A DNA stretch of 32,842 nucleotides from Gemmatimonadota bacterium (GTDB lineage Bacteria > Latescibacterota > UBA2968 > GCA-2709665), in contig JAPPNU010000069.1 of NCBI GenBank assembly GCA_028873695.1, forward strand, positions 1 to 32,842. Direction: 5' to 3'. A program made the position numbers and the translations under genes. Below are positions 7,987 through 14,730 of this stretch, in pieces (within the stretch, counting starts at the first letter, position 1; every line of letters starts with the position of its first letter). Below the pieces are notes generated by a model. It was not told the origin of the DNA. It saw only the letters and a list, made by a program, of their open reading frames with translations, and did not search any database.

Positions 7987-9573
7987 ATGAAATCTCCATA
8001 TGCTGTTCTGACTCTGGCGGCAATCTGCCTTTCTCTAAATCCCGCCTCTGCACAGGACCGTAGAACGACGGCAGGCGACGTGATGGACCGGGAGACCCTG
8101 ATGGCCTTTGTGGATGCGGCCAGGGATTCCCTCGAGAGCGCCCCCGACTACGCCGTCGTCGGGCGATTGGTGGAGGCATTCAGGACCGAAGGCGACTGGA
8201 AGGCCGGCCCTGTCTATCTCGTCATTCTGACCCCGGAAGGCGTGGTGAGTTTTCATGCGGCCGATGTGACGTTCGAAGACAGGAATGTACTCGATCTCGA
8301 GGATGACAGAGGTACGAAGCTTGTCCGGGACATGCTCGCCGCGGCCGGTGACGACGGCGGGTTTGTCGAGTACTACTGGGACGATCCAGCGGTTGAGGAC
8401 GACGAACCATCCAGACTCGCCTACGCGGTTTCCGTTTCCATTCAAGGTGACGACTTCATCCTTGTCGCCGGCTTCCACTTGGATCTTTCGGACGTCGACG
8501 CCGAGCCGAGCATCTTCGAACTGCTGGAGGTGACGGCCCGGGACGTCAGGGACAGGGAGTCGTTGAGAGCTTTTGTAGAAGGCCTGAGGGTCCTGGTACC
8601 CCTCATCGAAGAAAAGGGCTATGGCTACCTGGCAACCGTCCAGGCCGCAATCAGGACCGAGGGCGAGGATTTCAAGCATGGATCGATCTACATCTTCGTC
8701 ATTAGCACCTCGGGCTACCTGATCTTTCACGGGACCGCAGACCTCAGTTTGATAGGCGAGAACATGATCGACGTCGAGGACGTCAACGGCCTCAAGATCG
8801 TACAGGAGATCATCGCGAAGGCCGAAGCCGGCGGCGGTTTCGTGAAATACTACTGGGACAACCCCGCGATCATTGGAGACGAGGACACGAAGTCGCCCAA
8901 GCTCAGCTACGTGATCCCCGTCAACGTATTCGGTCAGACCTTTATCGTGGGAGCGGGCATCTATCTGGATAGCGATATCGCATTCGAAGACGTCGCCCAG
9001 GTGGAGGTTCAGATTGTCGGCGATGGAGACCCCGGGGGGCTGACCGTCGAGGTTTCGCGTTCGATTTCCGGACGCGCGCCCGTCTACGCGTGGCGCAAGA
9101 CGACCGATGATACGGGACACGCCGTGGTGAGAGTGACACCGGACGAACAGCGACGAGTAAACGGCATGTACCGGGCGCGCGTGCGTCGTGCGGAAGGTGA
9201 GACCATCGCAAGCTGGAGCAGTATTCCGCTGATGCCCGGCAGGCACGTGACCTATGAGGTCAATCTGAATGGCGAGGTAAATGCCGTCAGCCATCTTGCG
9301 GCATCGTTGGACGCCAACCGGCCGAATCCCTTCAACCCCGCGACAACCATACGCTACTCCCTGGAGAAAGCGGTCGACGTAGAACTGGCCATCTACAACC
9401 TGCTGGGACAGGAGGTCCGCCTGCTGGTTCGACAGTTCCAGTCCGCAGGGAATTATTCCGTCGTATGGGACGGGCGCGACGCTGCCGGACGGCAGGTGAG
9501 TACTGGCGTGTACCTGTATCGACTCCGGGCGGGAACGGACGTGGTCGCGCGCAAGATGGTGCTGGCGAAATAA
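7987..9573 (+). CDS. Secreted protein with two tandem Cache-like domains and FlgD/T9SS-like tail
   Basis: The start ATG 7987 has GGGAG 9 bases upstream. The 528 residues begin with a signal peptide (to about NPASAQ). Two copies of one domain follow, about 30-170 and 180-335. Matching segments are VYLVILTPEGVVSFHAAD with IYIFVISTSGYLIFHGTAD, and GGFVEYYWDDPAV with GGGFVKYYWDNPAI. This resembles the single-Cache (sCache_2) sensor fold, normally an extracytoplasmic part of chemoreceptors and kinases, but here no membrane or signalling domain follows. Residues about 340-430 look like a beta-sandwich, and 444-528 are the FlgD-like tail (NPFNPATTIRYSL, YNLLGQEV, WDGRDAAGRQV, GVYLYRL, RKMVLAK) seen on exported proteins of FCB-type bacteria. 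It probably binds a small ligand outside the cell; ligand unknown. A link to B12 rests on position only. Confidence 0.75.
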   Translation: MKSPYAVLTLAAICLSLNPASAQDRRTTAGDVMDRETLMAFVDAARDSLESAPDYAVVGRLVEAFRTEGDWKAGPVYLVILTPEGVVSFHAADVTFEDRNVLDLEDDRGTKLVRDMLAAAGDDGGFVEYYWDDPAVEDDEPSRLAYAVSVSIQGDDFILVAGFHLDLSDVDAEPSIFELLEVTARDVRDRESLRAFVEGLRVLVPLIEEKGYGYLATVQAAIRTEGEDFKHGSIYIFVISTSGYLIFHGTADLSLIGENMIDVEDVNGLKIVQEIIAKAEAGGGFVKYYWDNPAIIGDEDTKSPKLSYVIPVNVFGQTFIVGAGIYLDSDIAFEDVAQVEVQIVGDGDPGGLTVEVSRSISGRAPVYAWRKTTDDTGHAVVRVTPDEQRRVNGMYRARVRRAEGETIASWSSIPLMPGRHVTYEVNLNGEVNAVSHLAASLDANRPNPFNPATTIRYSLEKAVDVELAIYNLLGQEVRLLVRQFQSAGNYSVVWDGRDAAGRQVSTGVYLYRLRAGTDVVARKMVLAK

Positions 9574-9624
9574 TGGCCACGCGAAAACTTGCCATTCGTT
9601 GACTTTCGCAGGAGGTAGTGAGGG

Positions 9625-9665
9625 AAACAAAAAAGAAAGCCCGCCAATTTGCTATCGTGGCGGGC
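9625..9665 (-). terminator. Intrinsic terminator of the small - strand gene
   Basis: GCCCGCCA (9639-9646) pairs with TGGCGGGC (9658-9665), 8 bp with an 11-base loop. On the - strand it is followed by TTTCTTTTTTGTTT. It lies 26 bases past the stop of the small gene. On the + strand no T tract follows, so it is mainly a - strand terminator. Confidence 0.8.
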
Positions 9666-9690
9666 CGTTGGCAATGTTAAGTGTAGCGGG

Positions 9691-9933
9691 TTATTGCTCT
9701 ATGGCGTTGAGCCTTTCCTCGTTCTTGGCGATGCGTTCTCCGAAGGAATCCAGACGTTCGTCGATACGCTTGATGTCTTGCCTTAGTTCTCGAATGTCAG
9801 CCTTTAAATCTGTTCGCAAATCTTGAATGTTGGCAATCAGACTAAACATCGTGAGAAGAATAGCCGCAAGTGCAACAAGATTGGGCGTATTTACCTTGAG
9901 TACGTCACCCCATGAGATGGTTTTGCCGTTCAA
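9691..9933 (-). CDS. Small membrane-anchored coiled-coil protein, unknown function
   Basis: I choose the TTG at 9933 because GGAGGG (9944-9939) stands 5 bases before it and a promoter lies just upstream. The longer frame from ATG 9981 has no ribosome site and would begin inside that promoter. The product is about 80 residues: a short polar start, one membrane segment (LVALAAILLTMFSLIANI), then a heptad-type charged coiled coil (IRELRQDIKRIDERL, ERIAKNEERLNAIEQ). Such small proteins are widespread and usually annotated as hypothetical. It is a complete single-gene unit (promoter, ribosome site, frame, terminator) inserted antisense within the B12 locus. No function can be assigned. Confidence 0.65.
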   Translation of the reverse strand: MNGKTISWGDVLKVNTPNLVALAAILLTMFSLIANIQDLRTDLKADIRELRQDIKRIDERLDSFGERIAKNEERLNAIEQ

Positions 9934-9959
9934 TTTGTCCCTCCAATCTGTACGAAAGA

Positions 9960-9989
9960 AAAGTACCTCAAAATGGTACATCTTGTCAA
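9960..9989 (-). promoter_or_regulatory. Promoter of the small coiled-coil gene
   Basis: On the - strand TTGACA (9989-9984), an 18-base spacer and TACTTT (9965-9960). Transcription would start near 9953, leaving a short leader that contains the GGAGGG site. The -35 box sits in the palindrome CTTGTCAAG, so TTGTCA is also offered to the + strand, with a weak TACAGA (10005-10010) 16 bases on. Confidence 0.5.
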
Positions 9990-10224
9990 GTGGAAAGATT
10001 AAAATACAGATGCTGTTGTACCAGGGGAATTGCTATGGGAGAGGTGGATTCGGATGAGCAAAAGAAAAAGCCGGTGCTTTAGGATTGCGTTTGTTCTTGG
10101 ACCTGCCTGAATGTGACATTTGGCTGCAATTCCCTTGAACATAGACGGGTTTCGCGATTACAGAAGGAAAGGCGCAGCCCGTCTTTTAGTTGGCGCCGAT
10201 GTGTCGCGCGATTCCGGAGGCACA
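9990..10224 (+). other. Leader region of the btuD-btuC pair
   Basis: About 235 bases without a gene. It contains a 9-bp inverted repeat, GGGAATTGC (10025-10033) and GCAATTCCC (10126-10134), enclosing about 90 bases that include GACCTGCC (10100-10107), identical to the end of the B12-box consensus. The rest of the cobalamin riboswitch core is missing and the enclosed length is too short for a standard one, so I do not call a riboswitch. The frame is open upstream from TTG 10120, but GGAGG just before GTG 10225 favours that start. Confidence 0.4.
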
Positions 10225-11271
10225 GTGACTGAGGCGATTCTGACGGCGCACGATCTCACCATCGGATACAAGAGCGGTCGTCGTCCGCCCCACGTTGTGG
10301 CCGGGGATATCGACGTATCGTTGGATCACGGTGAATTCGTTTGCCTGCTGGGTCCCAACGGCGCGGGAAAATCCACGCTCATGCGCACGCTCGCCGGGAT
10401 GCAGGCGCCGCTGAACGGCTGTGTACATATCGCGGGGAGAGATATCGCGGAGATGTCCGCGACGGCAGTCGCCCAACTGCTCAGCGTTGTGCTCACGGAC
10501 CGTGTCAGCGCAGGTACCATGACGGTCCGCGATCTGGTCGGCCTGGGAAGATATCCACACACCGATTGGATCGGCCGCTTCACCCCCGAAGATCAGAAGG
10601 CCGTTTCCTGGGCGATTCACGCGGCGGGCGCGGGGGACCTGGAACTCCGCAACGTGGCCGAACTCAGCGATGGCGAACGCCAGAGGGTGATGATCGCGCG
10701 CGCGCTGGCGCAGCAGCCGGACCTGATGATCCTGGATGAACCCACGGCCTTTCTCGACCTGCCCCGGCGCGTGGAAATCATGGCTTTGTTGCGAAATCTC
10801 GCGCATACGACCCGGAAAGCCGTATTCCTCTCCACGCACGACCTGGACCTGGCGCTGCGCTGCGCGGACCGCATCTATCTCCTGCCGTCAGAGGGCGTAA
10901 TGCAGACCGGCGCACCGGAGGACCTCGTACTGAACGGGGCGTTTGAAGCCGCGTTCGGGAGCGATGGCGTTCGTTTCGACTCCGATTCGGGCGCGTTCAG
11001 GCTATCCCCCGAGCGCGGCCACGCCACGGTCGATGTTGCGGGAAAGGGACGGCATGCGTATTGGACGAAGCGGGCGCTCGAGAGGGCGGGATTCCAGGTG
11101 AGGGACGGGGCCTCCGGGTGCCGCGTCGACGTCCTGGAGGGCGAAACCGTCACCTGGCGTTTCGATCGTGGGGAAGCCACGATGGAGTTCTATTCTATAT
11201 ACGACTTGATCGCAGTGATTAGATGCGAAATGGGAATACATACTCTGCGCGAGTCTGGAAAGACGGGATGA
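10225..11271 (+). CDS. btuD: ABC transporter ATPase, BtuD/FecE-like
   Basis: Cytoplasmic ATPase driving import by the following permease. The GTG start at 10225 is chosen for the GGAGG four bases upstream and because the protein then begins in register with the family (MTEAILTAHDLTIGY). It has Walker A GPNGAGKST, a Q-loop region in LLSVVLTDR, the signature LSDGERQRV (LSGGQ variant), Walker B LMILDEPTAFLD and the switch histidine in STHDLDLAL. After the nucleotide-binding domain, about 110 residues follow (from about LLPSEGVMQTGAPEDL to the end) with an added segment HAYWTKRALERAGFQV, as in some FCB-group transporters of this class. It overlaps the permease by 4 bases. Corrinoid rather than iron-complex substrate is inferred from the locus. 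Confidence 0.85.
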   Translation: MTEAILTAHDLTIGYKSGRRPPHVVAGDIDVSLDHGEFVCLLGPNGAGKSTLMRTLAGMQAPLNGCVHIAGRDIAEMSATAVAQLLSVVLTDRVSAGTMTVRDLVGLGRYPHTDWIGRFTPEDQKAVSWAIHAAGAGDLELRNVAELSDGERQRVMIARALAQQPDLMILDEPTAFLDLPRRVEIMALLRNLAHTTRKAVFLSTHDLDLALRCADRIYLLPSEGVMQTGAPEDLVLNGAFEAAFGSDGVRFDSDSGAFRLSPERGHATVDVAGKGRHAYWTKRALERAGFQVRDGASGCRVDVLEGETVTWRFDRGEATMEFYSIYDLIAVIRCEMGIHTLRESGKTG

Positions 11272-12335
11272 GGTCGGAACCGAGAGAAGAAGCGCGGGAA
11301 GGACCGCGGCCCACGATCATCGTGCCGGGGCTGTTCCTGCTGCTGTTGATCACGTTCGGTCTGAGCCTGTCGCTCGGATCGGTCCGCATTCCGCTGGCGG
11401 GACTATTGGACGTTTTCATGGGGAGGGAGGCGACCTCTCCCGCGTGGGCGATCATCATTCACACCATCCGTCTGCCGCGGGCGATCACGGGTGTGATGGC
11501 CGGGGCCGCGCTGGCCGTCGGCGGCCTGCAGATGCAGACGCTTTTCCGCAATCCGCTGGCCGATCCGTTCGTACTTGGGATCAGCGCCGGCGCCAGTCTG
11601 GGGGTTGCCATTGTGGTGTTGACGGCGGGCGCGGCCGGCGGCGCGCTGATCGCCGGACTGGGCATTCTGGGAGACCTCGGCCTGGTTGTTGCGGCAATCC
11701 TGGGCTCGGCTGTGGTGCTGGGGTGCGTGCTGCTGGTGTCCCGCAGCGTAAGCAGCGTGATGACGCTACTCATCCTCGGTCTGATGTTCGGATACGCGAC
11801 GGCGGCATTCGTCAGCATTCTGATCTACTTCAGCGTGCCCGAACAGATCCAGTCGTATATCCTGTGGACGTTTGGCAGTTTCGGCAGTGTGACGTGGCGC
11901 CAGATACCGGTGCTCGTCTGCGCGATTCTGATCGGCCTCCTGCTGGCGCTGCTGTGCATCAAGCCTCTCAATGCGCTCCTGCTGGGAGAAAACTACGCAA
12001 GAAGCATGGGACTCAACGTTAAACGAGCGCGTTTGTGGATCCTGGTCAGCGCGTCCGTTCTCGCGGGCGCCACCACCGCCTTCTGCGGGCCGATCGCGTT
12101 CCTGGGCCTGGCCGTGCCGCACCTTTGCCGCAGTCTCCTGCACACGTCGGACCACCGCGTGCTCATGCCCGCCGTCATCTGCCTCGGCGCCACCCTCGCG
12201 CTGTTGTCCGATCTGTTCGCCCACCTGCCGGGGAGCCAGTACGTACTTCCGCTGAATGCGGTGACCTCCCTCATCGGCGCCCCCGTGGTCATCTGGTTCA
12301 TCCTCCATCGCAGAAACCTGAGCCAGACGATTTAG
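11268..12335 (+). CDS. btuC: ABC transporter permease, BtuC/FecCD family
   Basis: Inner-membrane channel partner of the ATPase. I choose ATG 11268, which overlaps the ATPase stop as ATGA; a longer frame from 11223 would overlap by 49 bases. The 355 residues start with a charged cytoplasmic tail, then many hydrophobic helices. FecCD landmarks: LPRAITGVMAGAALAVGG, MQTLFRNPLADPFVLGIS, GASLGVAIVV, the coupling region GENYARSMGLNVKRARLW, and FCGPIAFLGLAVPHLCRSL near the end, then GATLALLSDLFAH. Family members include BtuC, FhuB, FecC and FecD. No substrate-binding gene lies next to it; the BtuF-like protein about 10 kb upstream is the likely partner. Confidence 0.88.
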   Translation: MRSEPREEAREGPRPTIIVPGLFLLLLITFGLSLSLGSVRIPLAGLLDVFMGREATSPAWAIIIHTIRLPRAITGVMAGAALAVGGLQMQTLFRNPLADPFVLGISAGASLGVAIVVLTAGAAGGALIAGLGILGDLGLVVAAILGSAVVLGCVLLVSRSVSSVMTLLILGLMFGYATAAFVSILIYFSVPEQIQSYILWTFGSFGSVTWRQIPVLVCAILIGLLLALLCIKPLNALLLGENYARSMGLNVKRARLWILVSASVLAGATTAFCGPIAFLGLAVPHLCRSLLHTSDHRVLMPAVICLGATLALLSDLFAHLPGSQYVLPLNAVTSLIGAPVVIWFILHRRNLSQTI

Positions 12336-12350
12336 CGAATTGAAATCAAC

Positions 12351-12567
12351 AACCGACCAGGATTAAGCAGGATTAAGAGCCAAGAGCAGAACCAATCAGG
12401 ATTAACAGGATTAGAGGCCAGAGCAGGATCAAAATCGATCAGGATTAGGCAGGATTACAAACCCGAGAGCAGAACCAAAAACCGACCGGGATTAAGCATG
12501 ATTAACAACCCAGGAGCAGAACCAAAAACGACCAGGATTAAGCAGGATTAGAGGCAAGGGCAGGATA
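12351..12567. repeat. Five degenerate tandem units around AGGATTAAGCAGGATTA
   Basis: Units of about 39-48 bases start near 12351, 12390, 12431, 12473 and 12520. Each has (C/T)AGGATTA(A/G)GCAGGATTA followed by a variable stretch and AGAGCAG(A/G), then AACCAAAA. They begin 15 bases after the permease stop. No protein can be read from them. Unit length and sequence drift rule out a CRISPR array. Confidence 0.8.
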
Positions 12568-12892
12568 CAAAACCGAAAGATCCGCCTATTGCGGCAGCGG
12601 GCCACCGACCGTACCACAAACTGGCAGTTTGCGGCACTCGATAGAGCGCATTCACATCCCGATCACTCCCCCCTTGAGGGGGAGTCGCAGAAGCCGAGCC
12701 TGTCCTCCGAATACGTGCCCTGCCTGCGCTGCCTGCACTGAGCTTGCCGAAATGCGCTTGTCGAAGCAAGCCTGCCTGTGGACAGGCGACGGCTGATGCG
12801 GTGGGGGGGTTCAACTCCCAATCGCAGGTCTGACCGCAACGTGAGACTGTCACAATGAACCGAATCCCGTCGGCATATACTGCCAAAATCAG
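12568..12892. other. Non-coding stretch with mixed repeat fragments
   Basis: No gene seen. It contains a palindrome ACTCCCCCCTTGAGGGGGAG near 12665, and a segment CACTGAGCTTGCCGAAATG near 12737 resembling TTGAGCTTGTCGAAACG at about 17650. These look like further small dispersed repeats. Confidence 0.45.
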
Positions 12893-12929
12893 AACAGGAC
12901 AATACACCCGCAAAGTGTATTGTCCTGTT
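12893..12929. terminator. Perfect 15-bp hairpin, probable terminator
   Basis: AACAGGACAATACAC (12893-12907) pairs fully with GTGTATTGTCCTGTT (12915-12929), loop CCGCAAA. TTTCTCGTT follows on the + strand. It sits 38 bases past the stop of the small - strand Rpn-like gene and could also end btuDC transcription. A role as part of a mobile palindrome is equally possible. Confidence 0.5.
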
Positions 12930-12966
12930 TTCTCGTTCAGGGCGAAAGGTACTCAGGAAATGGAAT

Positions 12967-13221
12967 TCATCCCGATTCTTCATCCAACAATTGACCGAAC
13001 GCGTCCAGACCGGATACCTGAACCGCCGTACGATGCAACGCCTTTAGACGCTGTGCGTCATCCACGTTCGCTATGCGTTCGGCGTATGGATGCGACGGAG
13101 GGAGATCGAATCGAACTTCCAGTACGGCGAGGATACTCTCCCGGAGCCCTTGTTCAATGCCCTGCTCGATGCCCTGTCGGGTGAGGTATTGGGCAAAGGA
13201 TGATTCACGTAAGAGATCCAT
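12967..13221 (-). CDS. Short C-terminal remnant of an Rpn-type (PD-(D/E)XK) recombination-promoting nuclease/transposase family protein
   Basis: A strong AAAGGAGGG site precedes two ATGs. ATG 13221 has normal spacing, ATG 13224 is too close. The 84-residue product (MDLLRESSFAQYL, then GIEQGIEQGLRESIL, VLEVRFDLP, RIANVDDAQRLKALHRTAV) resembles the C-terminal tail of Rpn/PD-(D/E)XK transposase-like proteins, where GxEQG repeats and a helix with an L(K/R)xLHxxA pattern end the protein. The nuclease domain of about 200 residues is absent, though the ribosome site is intact. Short solo tails of this kind occur as independent small genes, so this may be functional rather than a wreck. It lies next to mcrBC, in the same orientation. 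Confidence 0.55.
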   Translation of the reverse strand: MDLLRESSFAQYLTRQGIEQGIEQGLRESILAVLEVRFDLPPSHPYAERIANVDDAQRLKALHRTAVQVSGLDAFGQLLDEESG

Positions 13222-13307
13222 CATGCCCTCCTTTAATATGTCGGTTTCTTTCTTGGATGGTCGATAATATCAAGCGATACCTCGAACAATGATATCGAAA
13301 GGGTGGA

Positions 13308-13455
13308 GCGGACATTCCTGTCTGCTCACGATCATAATCCCAGGGCGTTGCATTCCAACTTCCAAGCACGCCATGACTTGCCGCTGTCTCCGCCATAGGA
13401 TCGAGGAAGGCGCTATCAAAAGGATCACCTGATGCGGGCAGACAGGAATGTCCGC
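13308..13455. repeat. ~148-bp element with 18-bp perfect terminal inverted repeats
   Basis: GCGGACATTCCTGTCTGC (13308-13325) is the exact reverse complement of 13438-13455. Weaker pairing continues outside (GGTGGA and CCACC). The inner 112 bases show no gene. The form fits a REPIN/MITE-like element. It abuts the 3' end of mcrC. Confidence 0.8.
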
Positions 13456-13462
13456 CCCACCT

Positions 13463-14728
13463 TCAGGCATGATTCTTCAAATGCCGGATTATCTTTTTTA
13501 CACTACACTCCGGTTCGGTCACGTCAAACGGACAACAGGTCAACGATAACGCTTCATCAAATCTGAATTCTTCGGTTTTGTCAAACTCCTGCGACTTCGG
13601 ATAGATCAGCGAAACCTTCCTGCAGCAGTATTTTTTCCCGTAAACGAACATCTGGTACATGTCGGCCTGGTGGACGCCGCGTTTCAGATCTCCGTCCTCC
13701 GCGTTAACGCGCTTCCACTTCGTGTCCAGAATAAACTCAGGTTTGTTGCCAGACATCAAGCTTATGTCCGGCTTCATTGCGAATACTCGCCGCTCTTGTC
13801 CATCCGTAACCAGATACTCTTGTGGTCCTTGTTTACGCACTGAATAATCACCTTGATGTCGCCGGAAACTGGCCGCAACGTAATCCTCGAAAATCTCCCA
13901 CATCGGAAAAAGCAACGCCTGGTTGACGTGTTTGCCTGCATAAGTTGTCAGGCCTTGATTGAATAGAAACAGCCCGACCCACTGCATCACCGCGTCGTAA
14001 TGTCGAATCGTACGGTCGACCCGATGCCGGTTCCAATCGCTGTGGTGGTCTGTGGAAGTGGAGATATCCGAAAAACTGACGCGCAATTGGTGGAGTAACT
14101 GCTGGTTTCTCGGCTGGCGGACCGTTCCGGTCAGTTTGTCAATCGTACTGTGGATCAATCGATTCGCGGGTCGATTGGCGCTGAACTCGTCGTAGCGAAC
14201 GCAAAAGCGCGCGCGATTGGATGCATTTTCCCGGATGTGCTGAGGAAACAGAATCCGCCCGCGTAGACAGGGCAGGTTGTCCTCCACGGACTGATAGTGA
14301 CGGGCGATACCTCGCTGCGTGAGCATGACGAGGTTGTTCAAGAACAGGTGGACGAACACTTCCAGCATATTAAAACGCCGCACAGCATTGATCTGGGTCT
14401 CGTTGAATACAGCCTGTGATTTGAAACCACGCCAGGTGCGAAGCATGGAATAAAAAATCCGTTTGGTTTCGGATTTATCTTCGTCGTCATGGACGAAATC
14501 AACCTTTGGCAGAATTTCAAGCACCGTTCTCTTGCCGGTCTCGATGATTCCGACGTAGTTTCCGGCAAACAACTTGCCGTTCCTGTCTTGTAGCACCGGC
14601 CTGTAGTTGCCGGGGACATCGTGTTGATTCTCCTGAGCGAACTCTTTCAGGCCTTTCAGTTCATCCGTGCTCAGGTCGGTCAGTTCTTCGTGTTCTTTAA
14701 CGACCAGTGGTTTTTTTCGTCGCGGCAT
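13463..14728 (-). CDS. mcrC: McrC-type nuclease subunit of a type IV restriction system
   Basis: Partner of the McrB-like GTPase/ATPase; McrC supplies the endonuclease that cuts modified DNA. The 421-residue protein has the McrC N-terminal part (LFAGNYVGIIETGKRTVLEILPK, in two parts: LFAGNYVGIIETG and TVLEILPK), the segment MLEVFVHLFL and later FPMWEIFEDYVAASFR (275-290). The C-terminal PD-(D/E)XK centre is D321 (MKPDISL), then D335 and K337 in EFILDTKWK, with the Q354 helix (HQADMYQMFVYGK). All expected catalytic residues are present, so it looks intact. Start ATG 14728 lies 2 bases after the mcrB stop. Base composition is visibly more AT-rich than neighbouring regions, suggesting acquisition. 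Confidence 0.9.
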   Translation of the reverse strand: MPRRKKPLVVKEHEELTDLSTDELKGLKEFAQENQHDVPGNYRPVLQDRNGKLFAGNYVGIIETGKRTVLEILPKVDFVHDDEDKSETKRIFYSMLRTWRGFKSQAVFNETQINAVRRFNMLEVFVHLFLNNLVMLTQRGIARHYQSVEDNLPCLRGRILFPQHIRENASNRARFCVRYDEFSANRPANRLIHSTIDKLTGTVRQPRNQQLLHQLRVSFSDISTSTDHHSDWNRHRVDRTIRHYDAVMQWVGLFLFNQGLTTYAGKHVNQALLFPMWEIFEDYVAASFRRHQGDYSVRKQGPQEYLVTDGQERRVFAMKPDISLMSGNKPEFILDTKWKRVNAEDGDLKRGVHQADMYQMFVYGKKYCCRKVSLIYPKSQEFDKTEEFRFDEALSLTCCPFDVTEPECSVKKIIRHLKNHA

Positions 14729-14730
14729 CG

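Noticed and set aside
8035..9630. 531-residue - strand open frame
   Set aside because: Antisense of the double-Cache protein, which has signal peptide, internal repeats and known tail; the antisense product resembles nothing.
10100..10107. GACCTGCC as a B12-box hit before btuD
   Set aside because: Eight bases alone are weak; the upstream core (GGTGC, GGGAA, CCCCGCAACTGT-like, GCCACTG) cannot be placed and the leader is too short. Kept only as a low-interest finding.
12351..12567. CRISPR-like array
   Set aside because: Units drift in sequence and length, there are no unique spacers between constant repeats, and no cas genes are near.
13270..13470. Short - strand frame between mcrC and the Rpn-like gene
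   Set aside because: Built from the two inverted-repeat arms of the 148-bp element; no ribosome site.
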